From assembly GCA_002414865.1 (NCBI GenBank), contig DIAQ01000059.1:2395-7669 (forward strand): DNA of 5,275 nucleotides, in the 5' to 3' direction. Shown piece by piece: positions 1 through 5,275 of this stretch. Position 1 is the stretch's first letter. Each line of letters opens with the position of its first letter. Made by a program: the position numbers and the translations under genes. A model generated the notes under the pieces. It was not told where the DNA came from. It saw only the letters and a list, made by a program, of their open reading frames with translations, and made no database searches. This DNA comes from a candidate division Hyd24-12 bacterium UBA5074. Its GTDB lineage: Bacteria; Fermentibacterota; Fermentibacteria; Fermentibacterales; Fermentibacteraceae.

Positions 1-1628
1 CCGGGGACCGTGGAGAGGTGATCCACGACATCCTCCCGCCCGTGCCGGGCGAGATCGGGCCTGACGTGCCCTTCGCCATTCCCGGCATGCCGATGTCCCC
101 GCCCGACAATCCGCAGGTGGGAGACTCCTGGCTCTGGTGGCTCTGGGTCCACAGCCCCATGCCCCCCCATTTCGAGCAGCACATGTGCACGGTTCGGGGT
201 GTGAGCGAACACGGCTATGTGGTCGTCCGGAACACCGACTGGATGGTCTCGATGGACCAGGCGGACGTGGATGCGATACTCGAGAGATGGGAGAACAGCA
301 GCATCGGCCCTTATCCGGCGCAGGGCATATACGAACTCGACTCCAACGCCTTCGGCACGCCGCCTGACGAGCTCGATAACGATCCGCGCATCTATCTGGT
401 CTGGTTCGACTTCGCGATAGCCGCCGACGGCTTCTTCTTCTACTTCGACGAGTACCCGGAAGGCACCTTCCCCCAGTACCACAGCAACGAGTGCGAGGTG
501 GTGTACCTCAGCACGACCAGCTCGGGAGGCCCGGGCGGAGACTACATGCTGGCCGTGGTCGCCCACGAGTTCGAGCACATGATCCACTGGCTGTACGACG
601 AGGACGAGACCTCCTGGGTGAACGAAGGCATGGCCGAGCTGGCCATGTGGCTGTACGGGAACCCCGACACGATCTCGGGCTTCAGCTCCAACCCGGACAA
701 CAACCTCACGGTGTGGGAAGGCGTCTGGGCCGATTACATCAAGACATATCTCTGGAGCCTCTACTTCTACGAGCAGTACGGGGGACAGCCCGCCATCTAC
801 GCAGCCCTTCACGATCCCGCGAACTCCATCCAGGGCTATGAGAACACCCTGGACGCCCTCGGCTACGCCGAGAACTTCGACGACGTCTTCGCCGACTGGA
901 TCGTCGCCAACTATCTGGACGACACGACGATCGAAGACGGTCGGTTCGGCTATGCCGGCGACGACCTGCCTCCCTTCGGCATCATGGGCACCTATTCGAC
1001 CTATCCGGTGGTCAACATCTACAAGACCGTGAATCACTGGGCCGCGGACTACTACCGCTTCCAGAGCCTCAGCTCGTACGGCAACCTGCTGCTCACGTTC
1101 GATGGCGACAATGCGAACAGCTTCGCAGTGTGGGCATTGGCGATGCACAACGGAGGAGCCACCGAGGTCCACCGCATGACCCTGGACGGCCCCACACAGA
1201 CGGGAACTCTGGAGATCAACGGCATGACCGACCCCGCCGACAAGGTCATCCTCGCTGTGGGGGGGGCATCAAGCACGGGAGGCACGGGCTACTACTTCAG
1301 CGGCTACACCGGACAGGGCATCACACCTGAAGAAGGGCCGGGAATCTCGGACCTTCAGATCCAGGCCTCGCCCAATCCCTTCTCCTCGACGGTCGTCTTC
1401 GATCTGGCGTGGACCGGGGATGTGTCGGCCGGCCTGCCCGGAGTCGAGATCTTCGACATCGGAGGAAGGCTGGTCGCCCGCCTCGCTGCGGATGTTTCGG
1501 CGGACGGGGCAACCGTCATCTGGGACGGGACCGACTCGGAAGGGACCGATTCGCCTTCGGGAGTCTACATCGCAAGAGCGACGGCTTCTGGCCGGAGCTG
1601 CTCCACATCCCTGATCCTGATGCGCTGA
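1..1628 (+). CDS. Secreted gluzincin-type zinc metalloprotease with C-terminal FlgD-like/Por sorting domain (5' end outside window)
   Basis: Probably an exported protein-degrading enzyme. The frame is open from base 3. The first usable start is GTG at 18 (used for numbering), but its GGAG lies only 2 nt upstream and no signal peptide follows, so the true start and leader are most likely upstream of the window. About residues 30-76 form an aromatic N-terminal region with a VRGVSEHGYVVV stretch. The zinc site is HEFEH at 183-187 (His183, Glu184, His187), followed 15 residues later by WVNEGMAEL, where Glu203 is the likely third ligand. This layout resembles hyicolysin-like (M30) and M6-like gluzincins; the exact family is uncertain. 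About residues 446-536 form a FlgD/Por-type beta-sandwich: SPNPF at 451-455, EIFDIGGRLVARL near 477-489, WDGTDSEG at 502-509, SGVYIARA at 514-521, ending in LILMR. In FCB-group bacteria such tails direct outer-membrane secretion (type IX or similar). Only three cysteines are present. The gene converges on copA. Confidence 0.88.
   Translation, partial: GDRGEVIHDILPPVPGEIGPDVPFAIPGMPMSPPDNPQVGDSWLWWLWVHSPMPPHFEQHMCTVRGVSEHGYVVVRNTDWMVSMDQADVDAILERWENSSIGPYPAQGIYELDSNAFGTPPDELDNDPRIYLVWFDFAIAADGFFFYFDEYPEGTFPQYHSNECEVVYLSTTSSGGPGGDYMLAVVAHEFEHMIHWLYDEDETSWVNEGMAELAMWLYGNPDTISGFSSNPDNNLTVWEGVWADYIKTYLWSLYFYEQYGGQPAIYAALHDPANSIQGYENTLDALGYAENFDDVFADWIVANYLDDTTIEDGRFGYAGDDLPPFGIMGTYSTYPVVNIYKTVNHWAADYYRFQSLSSYGNLLLTFDGDNANSFAVWALAMHNGGATEVHRMTLDGPTQTGTLEINGMTDPADKVILAVGGASSTGGTGYYFSGYTGQGITPEEGPGISDLQIQASPNPFSSTVVFDLAWTGDVSAGLPGVEIFDIGGRLVARLAADVSADGATVIWDGTDSEGTDSPSGVYIARATASGRSCSTSLILMR
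1259..1266 (+). repeat. Eight-G homopolymer inside the protease gene
   Basis: A run of eight G residues encodes the VGGA stretch at about residues 414-417, between the catalytic part and the C-terminal sorting domain. The listed frame is intact across it, because the FlgD-like domain reads correctly downstream. One extra G would give a stop at 1328-1330, and one fewer G would read an unrelated tail to about 1614. It may be a slippage site or a sequencing-error hot spot; nothing here decides between them. Confidence 0.6.
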
Positions 1629-1637
1629 CGGGGGAAG

Positions 1638-4010
1638 TCAGGCGCTGTCCGACCCCGGCTGCAGGTTCACCCTGCGGAGACGCAGGGCATTCGCGATCAC
1701 CGAGACCGAGCTGAAGCTCATCGCTGCGGCGCCTATCATGGGGGACAGCAGCAGCCCCCAGAACGGATAGAGCACTCCGGCCGCCACCGGAACGCAGACG
1801 GAGTTGTAGAGCAGGGCGAAGAAGAGATTCTGCCTGATGTTGCGCAGAGTGGCCCGGCTCAGGATACGAGCTCTGACGATCCCGCCCAGGTCGCCGCGCA
1901 CGAGGGTCACATCGGCGGTCTCCATCGCGATGTCGGTCCCGTCGCCCATGGCTATCCCGACATCGGCCTGGGCCAGCGCAGGAGCGTCGTTGATGCCGTC
2001 GCCGGCCATCGCCACGATCGCGCCGGAAGCCTGGAGCTCCCTCACGACCTCCGCCTTCCGATCCGGCAGCACCTCGGCGTGGACTTCATCGATTCCGAGC
2101 TCCTGTGCCACGGCCTCGGCGGTGCCCCTCCCGTCCCCGGTCAGCATGACCATCCTGATCCCAGCTCTGCGCAGCCTCCCGATCGCCCCGGCAGCCTCCT
2201 TCCTCACAGGGTCGGCTATTCCCAGGATACCGATCGCGGCGGCGCCCGATGCCAGGAGGACAACCGTCCTGCCTTCACTCCGCATCGCGTCGGCCTTCTG
2301 CCCGAGAGCCCCTGCCACCACACCCCCGGCGTCGAGCAGGAACCTGTTCCCCAGCAGGACGCGGGTCCCTCCGAGCGATCCTCGCACGCCCATCCCGGGG
2401 ATGGCCTCGAAATCCGTGACCGGAGCTGGCTGCACCTTCCTGTGAGCGGCTGCACGCACCACGGCGCCGGCCAGAGGGTGCTCGCTGCCCTTTTCGAGGC
2501 CGGCCGCTATTCCCAGGAGCTCCACCTCGTCGAAGCCGGGTGCAGGGAGCAGTGCGACGAGCTCAGGCCTGCCCCGGGTGAGGGTGCCAGTCTTGTCCAC
2601 CACGAGAGTGTCGACGCTGCCCATCAGCTCGATCGCCTCGGCGTTCCTGAAGAGGACTCCTGCGCCGGCCCCCTTCCCGGTGGCGACCATGATGGACATC
2701 GGGGTGGCCAGACCCAGCGCGCAGGGACATGCGATGATCAACACTGCAACCGCATTGACCAGCGCATGGGCCATCCTCGGCTCCGGCCCCGCCAGGGACC
2801 AGATCAGGAACGATGCGATGGCGACCGCCACGACCGCCGGGACGAACCAGCTCGAGACCCTGTCCGCCATCCTCTGGATGGGAGCCTTCGTCCTCCGGGC
2901 CCTGTCGACCATCTCGACGATGCGTGCGAGCAGGGTATCCGCACCGACCTTCCCGGCGGACATGATGAATGAGCCGTTCCCTGCTATCGTGCCGCCTATA
3001 ACCTTATCTCCCTTCTGCTTCCGCACCGGCATGGGCTCGCCGGAGATCATGGACTCGTCGATGACGCCCGAGCCGTCCTCCACGATGCCGTCAACCGGCA
3101 CCTTCTCACCGGGGCGCACTCGAAGGCGGTCGCCGACCATGACCGAGCCGAGCGGCACATCCACTTCGGAGCCGTCGGCCTCGAGCCTCCGCGCAGTCTT
3201 CGGGGCAAGGCTCAGGAGCTTCCTGACGGCCGTCCCCGTCCTGCTCCTCGCGCGCAGCTCCAGAACCTGCCCCATCAGAACGAGAGTGACGATCACGGCG
3301 GATGCCTCGAAATAGAGATACGCCTCGCCGGTCATCGCATCCCGGAAGGAGGGCGGGATCGCCCCCGGAGCAAGGGTTGCCACCAGGCTGTAGACGAAGG
3401 AGACGGCAACACCCAGCCCTATCAGTGTGAACATGTTGAGGCTCCTGTGGACGATCGAGCGGTAGGCCCTCACGAAGAACGGCCATGCGGCCCAGATGCA
3501 GACGGGCGCTGCCAGTGCGAGCTCGAGGAAGGCTCTGGAGCGGCCCGGGAGGAGAGCGGAGACCGGGGCGCCCGGCAGCATGTCACCCATGGCTACGGCC
3601 AGCAGCGGTGCGGCGAATGCGAGCGACACCCGGAACCGCCGGGACATGTCGGTGAGCTCCGGGTTGTCCTCCTCCCCGGCGGAGACTGCACTTGCGGGCT
3701 CGAGGGCCATGCCGCAGATCGGGCAGCTCCCGGGGCCTTCCCTGCGCACCTCGGGATGCATGGGGCAGGTGTGGATCACGGCGGCTCCGGACGCCGCCGA
3801 AGGCATGTCTGCGGCTTCCGCGGTCCGGTCGGGCAGCACCGGACGGGGTGTGGCATAAGCCTGTGGATCAGCCAGGAACCTGCTGCGGCAGTGCTCGCTG
3901 CAGAAGTGGTACTCGCTTCCTTCGTACACCGCCGTGATCCTGTCCGAACGGACTTCCATCCCGCAGACGGGATCGATCCCTCGAAGCTCGCCGGCAGAGA
4001 ACCCTTCCAT
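1638..4010 (-). CDS. copA: Copper-translocating P1B-type ATPase CopA with N-terminal YHS and heavy-metal-binding domains
   Basis: Inner-membrane pump using ATP to export Cu(I); 790 aa from the ATG at 4010. That start has GGAGG 6 nt upstream; the adjacent GTG at 4013 sits too close. A YHS domain (about 12-52) has DPVCGM and YHFCSEHC (Cys16, Cys37, Cys41). A heavy-metal-binding domain (about 80-104) has CPMHP and CPICGM (Cys82, His85, Cys96, Cys99). The HMA domains with CxxC usual in CopA are absent. Eight membrane spans lie near 128-146, 160-180, 193-213, 231-250, 388-407, 417-438, 727-747 and 752-772. The core is complete: SGE 323-325 (actuator), CPC 428-430, phosphorylated Asp472 in DKTGTLT, His511-Pro512, TGD 624-626, GDGINDAP 670-677. 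Tyr735-Asn736 and Met764 with Ser767-Ser768 complete the Cu(I)-type (P1B-1) signature, which argues against Zn/Cd or Co pumps. The 3' end lies 9 bp from the convergent protease stop. Confidence 0.95.
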   Translation of the reverse strand: MEGFSAGELRGIDPVCGMEVRSDRITAVYEGSEYHFCSEHCRSRFLADPQAYATPRPVLPDRTAEAADMPSAASGAAVIHTCPMHPEVRREGPGSCPICGMALEPASAVSAGEEDNPELTDMSRRFRVSLAFAAPLLAVAMGDMLPGAPVSALLPGRSRAFLELALAAPVCIWAAWPFFVRAYRSIVHRSLNMFTLIGLGVAVSFVYSLVATLAPGAIPPSFRDAMTGEAYLYFEASAVIVTLVLMGQVLELRARSRTGTAVRKLLSLAPKTARRLEADGSEVDVPLGSVMVGDRLRVRPGEKVPVDGIVEDGSGVIDESMISGEPMPVRKQKGDKVIGGTIAGNGSFIMSAGKVGADTLLARIVEMVDRARRTKAPIQRMADRVSSWFVPAVVAVAIASFLIWSLAGPEPRMAHALVNAVAVLIIACPCALGLATPMSIMVATGKGAGAGVLFRNAEAIELMGSVDTLVVDKTGTLTRGRPELVALLPAPGFDEVELLGIAAGLEKGSEHPLAGAVVRAAAHRKVQPAPVTDFEAIPGMGVRGSLGGTRVLLGNRFLLDAGGVVAGALGQKADAMRSEGRTVVLLASGAAAIGILGIADPVRKEAAGAIGRLRRAGIRMVMLTGDGRGTAEAVAQELGIDEVHAEVLPDRKAEVVRELQASGAIVAMAGDGINDAPALAQADVGIAMGDGTDIAMETADVTLVRGDLGGIVRARILSRATLRNIRQNLFFALLYNSVCVPVAAGVLYPFWGLLLSPMIGAAAMSFSSVSVIANALRLRRVNLQPGSDSA
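1670..1687 (+). terminator. Perfect 7-bp stem with GAGA tetraloop behind the protease gene (possible 3' end signal)
   Basis: CCCTGCG, loop GAGA, CGCAGGG forms a perfect stem with a GNRA-type loop when read on the plus strand, starting 42 nt after the protease stop. It lies inside the last codons of the opposing copA gene. No T-tract follows, so it is not a canonical intrinsic terminator; it could still block 3' exonucleases. GCAGG at 1661-1665 can pair with CCTGC at 1671-1675, giving a mutually exclusive alternative stem. It may also be a chance product of high GC. Confidence 0.28.
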
Positions 4011-4013
4011 CAC

Positions 4014-4021
4014 CCACCTCC
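4014..4021 (-). promoter_or_regulatory. Ribosome binding site of copA
   Basis: Read on the minus strand this is GGAGGTGG. The GGAGG core ends 6 nt before the ATG at 4010 and only 3 nt before the GTG at 4013. This spacing favours the ATG as the start and shortens the longest reading frame by one residue. Confidence 0.7.
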
Positions 4022-4038
4022 GCTGGAGGACATATTCG

Positions 4039-4068
4039 ACTATCGGCCCGGGCGGGGCCGCCGGTCAA
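4039..4068 (-). promoter_or_regulatory. Candidate copA promoter with an inverted repeat in the spacer
   Basis: On the minus strand, TTGACC (4068-4063) matches the -35 consensus at five of six positions. GATAGT (4044-4039) matches -10 at four of six, with an 18-bp spacer. A transcript starting near 4032 would have a leader of about 20 nt. The spacer holds a perfect 6-bp inverted repeat, CGGCCC-5-GGGCCG (4044-4060). Metal-responsive MerR-family activators such as CueR bind dyads in lengthened spacers, so regulation of that kind is conceivable, but the sequence does not match the CueR consensus I know. No regulator gene is in the window, and sigma specificity in this lineage is unknown. Confidence 0.35.
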
Positions 4069-4217
4069 CGAGCTCCGGACGTCACAGGGACGAGCCGGCC
4101 GCGGTTCGCATGAGGACCTGCAACCTGGGACCGCTCCTCCGCTGAGGCCGCGTGGCGGACTCCCGCCAGTCGAGGAGTCGGGGGGCGTCCGAGGAAGGGC
4201 GCTGCCTGAGATGGTCG

Positions 4218-4241
4218 GGCCGGAGGGCCGGCCCTCCCGCC
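4218..4241 (-). terminator. GC-rich hairpin just downstream of the flavin-reductase-like gene (possible terminator)
   Basis: GGAGGGCCGGCCCTCC (4222-4237) is a perfect 16-bp palindrome. As RNA it gives a 6-bp stem with a CCGG loop, extended by three more pairs after one mismatch. It begins 15 nt after the stop codon of the flavin-reductase-like gene, where a terminator would be expected. No T-tract follows on the minus strand, so it would be a non-canonical terminator at best. A self-complementary protein-binding site is an alternative. Confidence 0.35.
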
Positions 4242-4256
4242 TTCGGCATCGTCACA

Positions 4257-4697
4257 TCAGTGGTCGACGTCGCAGAGGAGGAGGGGCCTCGCGGCCTTCC
4301 TGCGGATCCTGAAGTGCGAAATGATGCCCACCAGCGAGCCGGGATGGGCTTCGTCATCCACCAGCCGGCACTCGAAGGTCCTGAGAGAGCCTGCCATCAG
4401 CGGGACGCCCAGGCTGCCATCGAGGGTCTCGACGCCATCGAACTTGTCCCTCCTGGAGCTGTGGCCCGCGCCGAACCGGAGCGCCAGTTCGCGCTGATCC
4501 GAGGCCAGCACGCTGACCCCGAAAACGCGGCTCTTTCTTATGGCCCTGCCTGTCGCGCTCTGCCCGCCGATGACCAGCATCACCCTGTCATAGTCCACCT
4601 GGACGGCCCAGCTGCACGTCATCCCGTACCGCTTCCCGTCCAGGGCCGTCGTGATCAGATAGCATCCGTGCGCAAGGGCATCCATATACCCCGCCAT
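4257..4697 (-). CDS. Flavin-reductase-like FMN-binding split-barrel protein
   Basis: A 146-aa soluble protein with no signal peptide or membrane segment, probably cytoplasmic. It resembles the flavin reductase-like family (FMN-binding split barrel, as in flavoredoxins and the flavin domains fused to rubredoxin). Family-like features are the opening LAHGCYLITTALDGKRYGMT (residues 8-27), a barrel strand near 37-44 (VDYDRVML), SATGRAIRKSRVFGVSVLA near 48-66, and a late KFDGVETLDGSLGVPLMAGS (85-104) with an ECRLVD strand after it. The usual [DG]H-x-hydrophobic-x-GEV segment is replaced by HPGSLVGIISHF (118-129), so activity is uncertain; it may bind FMN or move electrons rather than reduce free flavin. 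The ATG at 4697 has GGAGG 7 nt upstream. The frame extends further upstream only inside the ABC gene and is discarded. It starts 14 bp after the ABC transporter stop, suggesting one transcript. Substrate and partner are unknown. Confidence 0.8.
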   Translation of the reverse strand: MAGYMDALAHGCYLITTALDGKRYGMTCSWAVQVDYDRVMLVIGGQSATGRAIRKSRVFGVSVLASDQRELALRFGAGHSSRRDKFDGVETLDGSLGVPLMAGSLRTFECRLVDDEAHPGSLVGIISHFRIRRKAARPLLLCDVDH

Positions 4698-4704
4698 TCC
4701 CGCT

Positions 4705-4709
4705 CCTCC
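4705..4709 (-). promoter_or_regulatory. Ribosome binding site of the flavin-reductase-like gene
   Basis: GGAGG on the minus strand ends 7 nt before the ATG at 4697. It lies wholly within the 14-bp gap after the ABC transporter stop codon. It fixes the start and rules out the much longer upstream extension of the same frame. Confidence 0.75.
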
Positions 4710-4711
4710 CC

Positions 4712-5275
4712 TCAGATCGTCTGTCCCCTGAACTGCGCCATGAACAGGGAGTGATAGAACCCCCTGCTCTCGAGCAGCGACCTGTGCGTTCCCGTCTCGA
4801 TTATCCTGCCCCTGTCGACCACCACGACGAGGTCCGCGTCCCTGATCGTCCCGAGCCGGTGAGCGATGACGAAGCTGGTGCGGTTTTCGCGAAGGCGCTG
4901 CAGGGCACTCTGGATCCTGACCTCCGTCCGCGTGTCCACGCTGCTGGTCGCCTCGTCCAGGACCAGTATGCGGGGATCGGCCAGGATGGCGCGCGCGATC
5001 GACAGGAGCTGCCTCTGCCCCTGGCTCAGATTGCCCGCCCTCTCGGAGAGATCGGTCGCATATCCGCCCGGAAGCTGCCTGATGAAGTGGTCCGCTTCGG
5101 CGAGCTTCGCCGCCTCGACGCACTCGGCGTCCGTGGCGCCGGGCCGGCCGAACCTGATGTTCTCCATGACGGTATCCGCGAACATGAACGTGTCCTGCAG
5201 AACGATTCCGATCTGGTGCCGGAGGCCGGCCTTCCCGATCTCCCGGATGTCTGTGCCATCGATGCGGATGCTGCC
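4712..5275 (-). CDS. ABC exporter ATP-binding domain, C-terminal part (5' end outside window)
   Basis: The last 187 residues of an ATP-binding cassette that powers membrane export. The frame is open to the right edge, so the N-terminus, Walker A and any fused membrane domain lie outside. Numbered from the edge: GSIRIDGTDI at 1-10, Q-loop Gln27 in VLQDTFMFADTV, signature LSQGQ at 83-87, Walker B ILVLDE at 103-108 with catalytic Glu108, D-loop SSVD at 111-114, and switch His139 in IAHR. The order and wording (NLSQGQRQLLSIARAIL, DEATSSVDTRTE) match MsbA/multidrug type exporters, where this domain follows a six-helix membrane domain. That fusion is inferred from the family. All visible catalytic residues are intact. 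The substrate cannot be told from this end; such proteins often work as heterodimers, so a partner gene may lie upstream. The flavin-reductase-like gene follows 14 bp downstream. Confidence 0.93.
   Translation of the reverse strand, partial: GSIRIDGTDIREIGKAGLRHQIGIVLQDTFMFADTVMENIRFGRPGATDAECVEAAKLAEADHFIRQLPGGYATDLSERAGNLSQGQRQLLSIARAILADPRILVLDEATSSVDTRTEVRIQSALQRLRENRTSFVIAHRLGTIRDADLVVVVDRGRIIETGTHRSLLESRGFYHSLFMAQFRGQTI

Larger units (their letters stand above)
4011..4256. other. 246-bp intergenic region between copA and the flavin-reductase-like gene
   Basis: No convincing gene lies here on either strand; the short open frames are GC-driven and lack ribosome binding sites or recognisable protein content. 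From the copA side it holds the copA ribosome binding site, a possible promoter, and then an unremarkable GC-rich stretch. A 6-bp inverted repeat, GACTCC at 4158-4163 with GGAGTC at 4174-4179, could be an operator half-site pair or chance. A GC-rich hairpin sits near 4218-4241. No tRNA, riboswitch or mobile-element end is recognised. Confidence 0.6.

Noticed and set aside
18..20. GTG at 18 as the true start of the protease
   Set aside because: The frame stays open to the window edge, the GGAG is only 2 nt away, and no signal peptide follows although the protein carries an export-type tail. The gene most likely begins upstream.
1837..3315. Long plus-strand open frames (up to 297 codons) opposite copA
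   Set aside because: They lie antisense to a gene with every P-type ATPase motif intact. Their translations are low-complexity and rich in Arg, Pro, Ala and Ser, with no recognisable domain. High GC readily leaves such antisense frames open.
3447..4145. Plus-strand open frame of 232 codons crossing the copA start and the gap
   Set aside because: It is antisense to the YHS and heavy-metal-binding coding region, with no protein-like features.
4158..4179. Inverted repeat GACTCC/GGAGTC as a copper operator
   Set aside because: Six-base repeats are expected by chance in GC-rich DNA. The sites lie about 90 bp upstream of the candidate -35 and match no CueR, CsoR or CopY operator that I know.
4082..4357. 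Minus-strand open frame of 91 codons spanning the intergenic gap and the flavin gene 3' end
   Set aside because: It overlaps the flavin-reductase-like gene in another frame, shows no domain or convincing ribosome binding site, and has GC-driven composition.
4698..5123. Extended 288-codon version of the flavin-reductase-like gene overlapping the ABC gene
   Set aside because: The extra N-terminal part is a shifted reading of the ABC cassette with no protein character. The ATG at 4697 has an ideal ribosome binding site, and the family-like sequence begins there.

Overview
The window is high-GC bacterial DNA with four protein-coding genes. Two run off the window edges. No RNA gene, CRISPR array, insertion sequence or prophage signal is visible. 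The leftmost protein ends in a FlgD-like/Por-type sorting domain behind a gluzincin metalloprotease domain. That architecture is common in FCB-group and related candidate phyla (Fermentibacterota, Eisenbacteria, Latescibacterota, WOR-3-like lineages). I infer an uncultivated bacterium of that kind with moderate confidence; it cannot be pinned down from this sequence alone.

Layout: (1) positions 1-1628, plus strand, the 3' part of a secreted zinc metalloprotease whose signal peptide lies upstream of the window. (2) Positions 1638-4010, minus strand, a complete copper-exporting P1B-type ATPase (CopA) with an unusual N-terminus: a YHS domain plus a heavy-metal-binding CPMHP domain instead of HMA domains. 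It converges on the protease gene with only 9 bp between the two stop codons. (3) Positions 4011-4256, a 246-bp gap with the copA ribosome binding site, a possible copA promoter with a dyad in its spacer, and a GC-rich hairpin behind the upstream gene. (4) Positions 4257-4697, minus strand, a small flavin-reductase-like FMN-binding protein. (5) Positions 4712-5275, minus strand, the C-terminal end of an ABC exporter nucleotide-binding domain that continues past the right edge.

The ABC transporter and flavin-reductase-like genes are 14 bp apart and look like one transcription unit. copA is on the same strand but probably has its own promoter. The protease belongs to the cell surface or secretome, and its closeness to copA looks like chance convergence. 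Overall the window looks like ordinary chromosomal housekeeping and accessory content. The points worth a second look are the CopA metal-sensing N-terminus, the dyad-containing copA promoter candidate, an 8-G tract just before the protease sorting domain, and the two intergenic or terminal hairpins.
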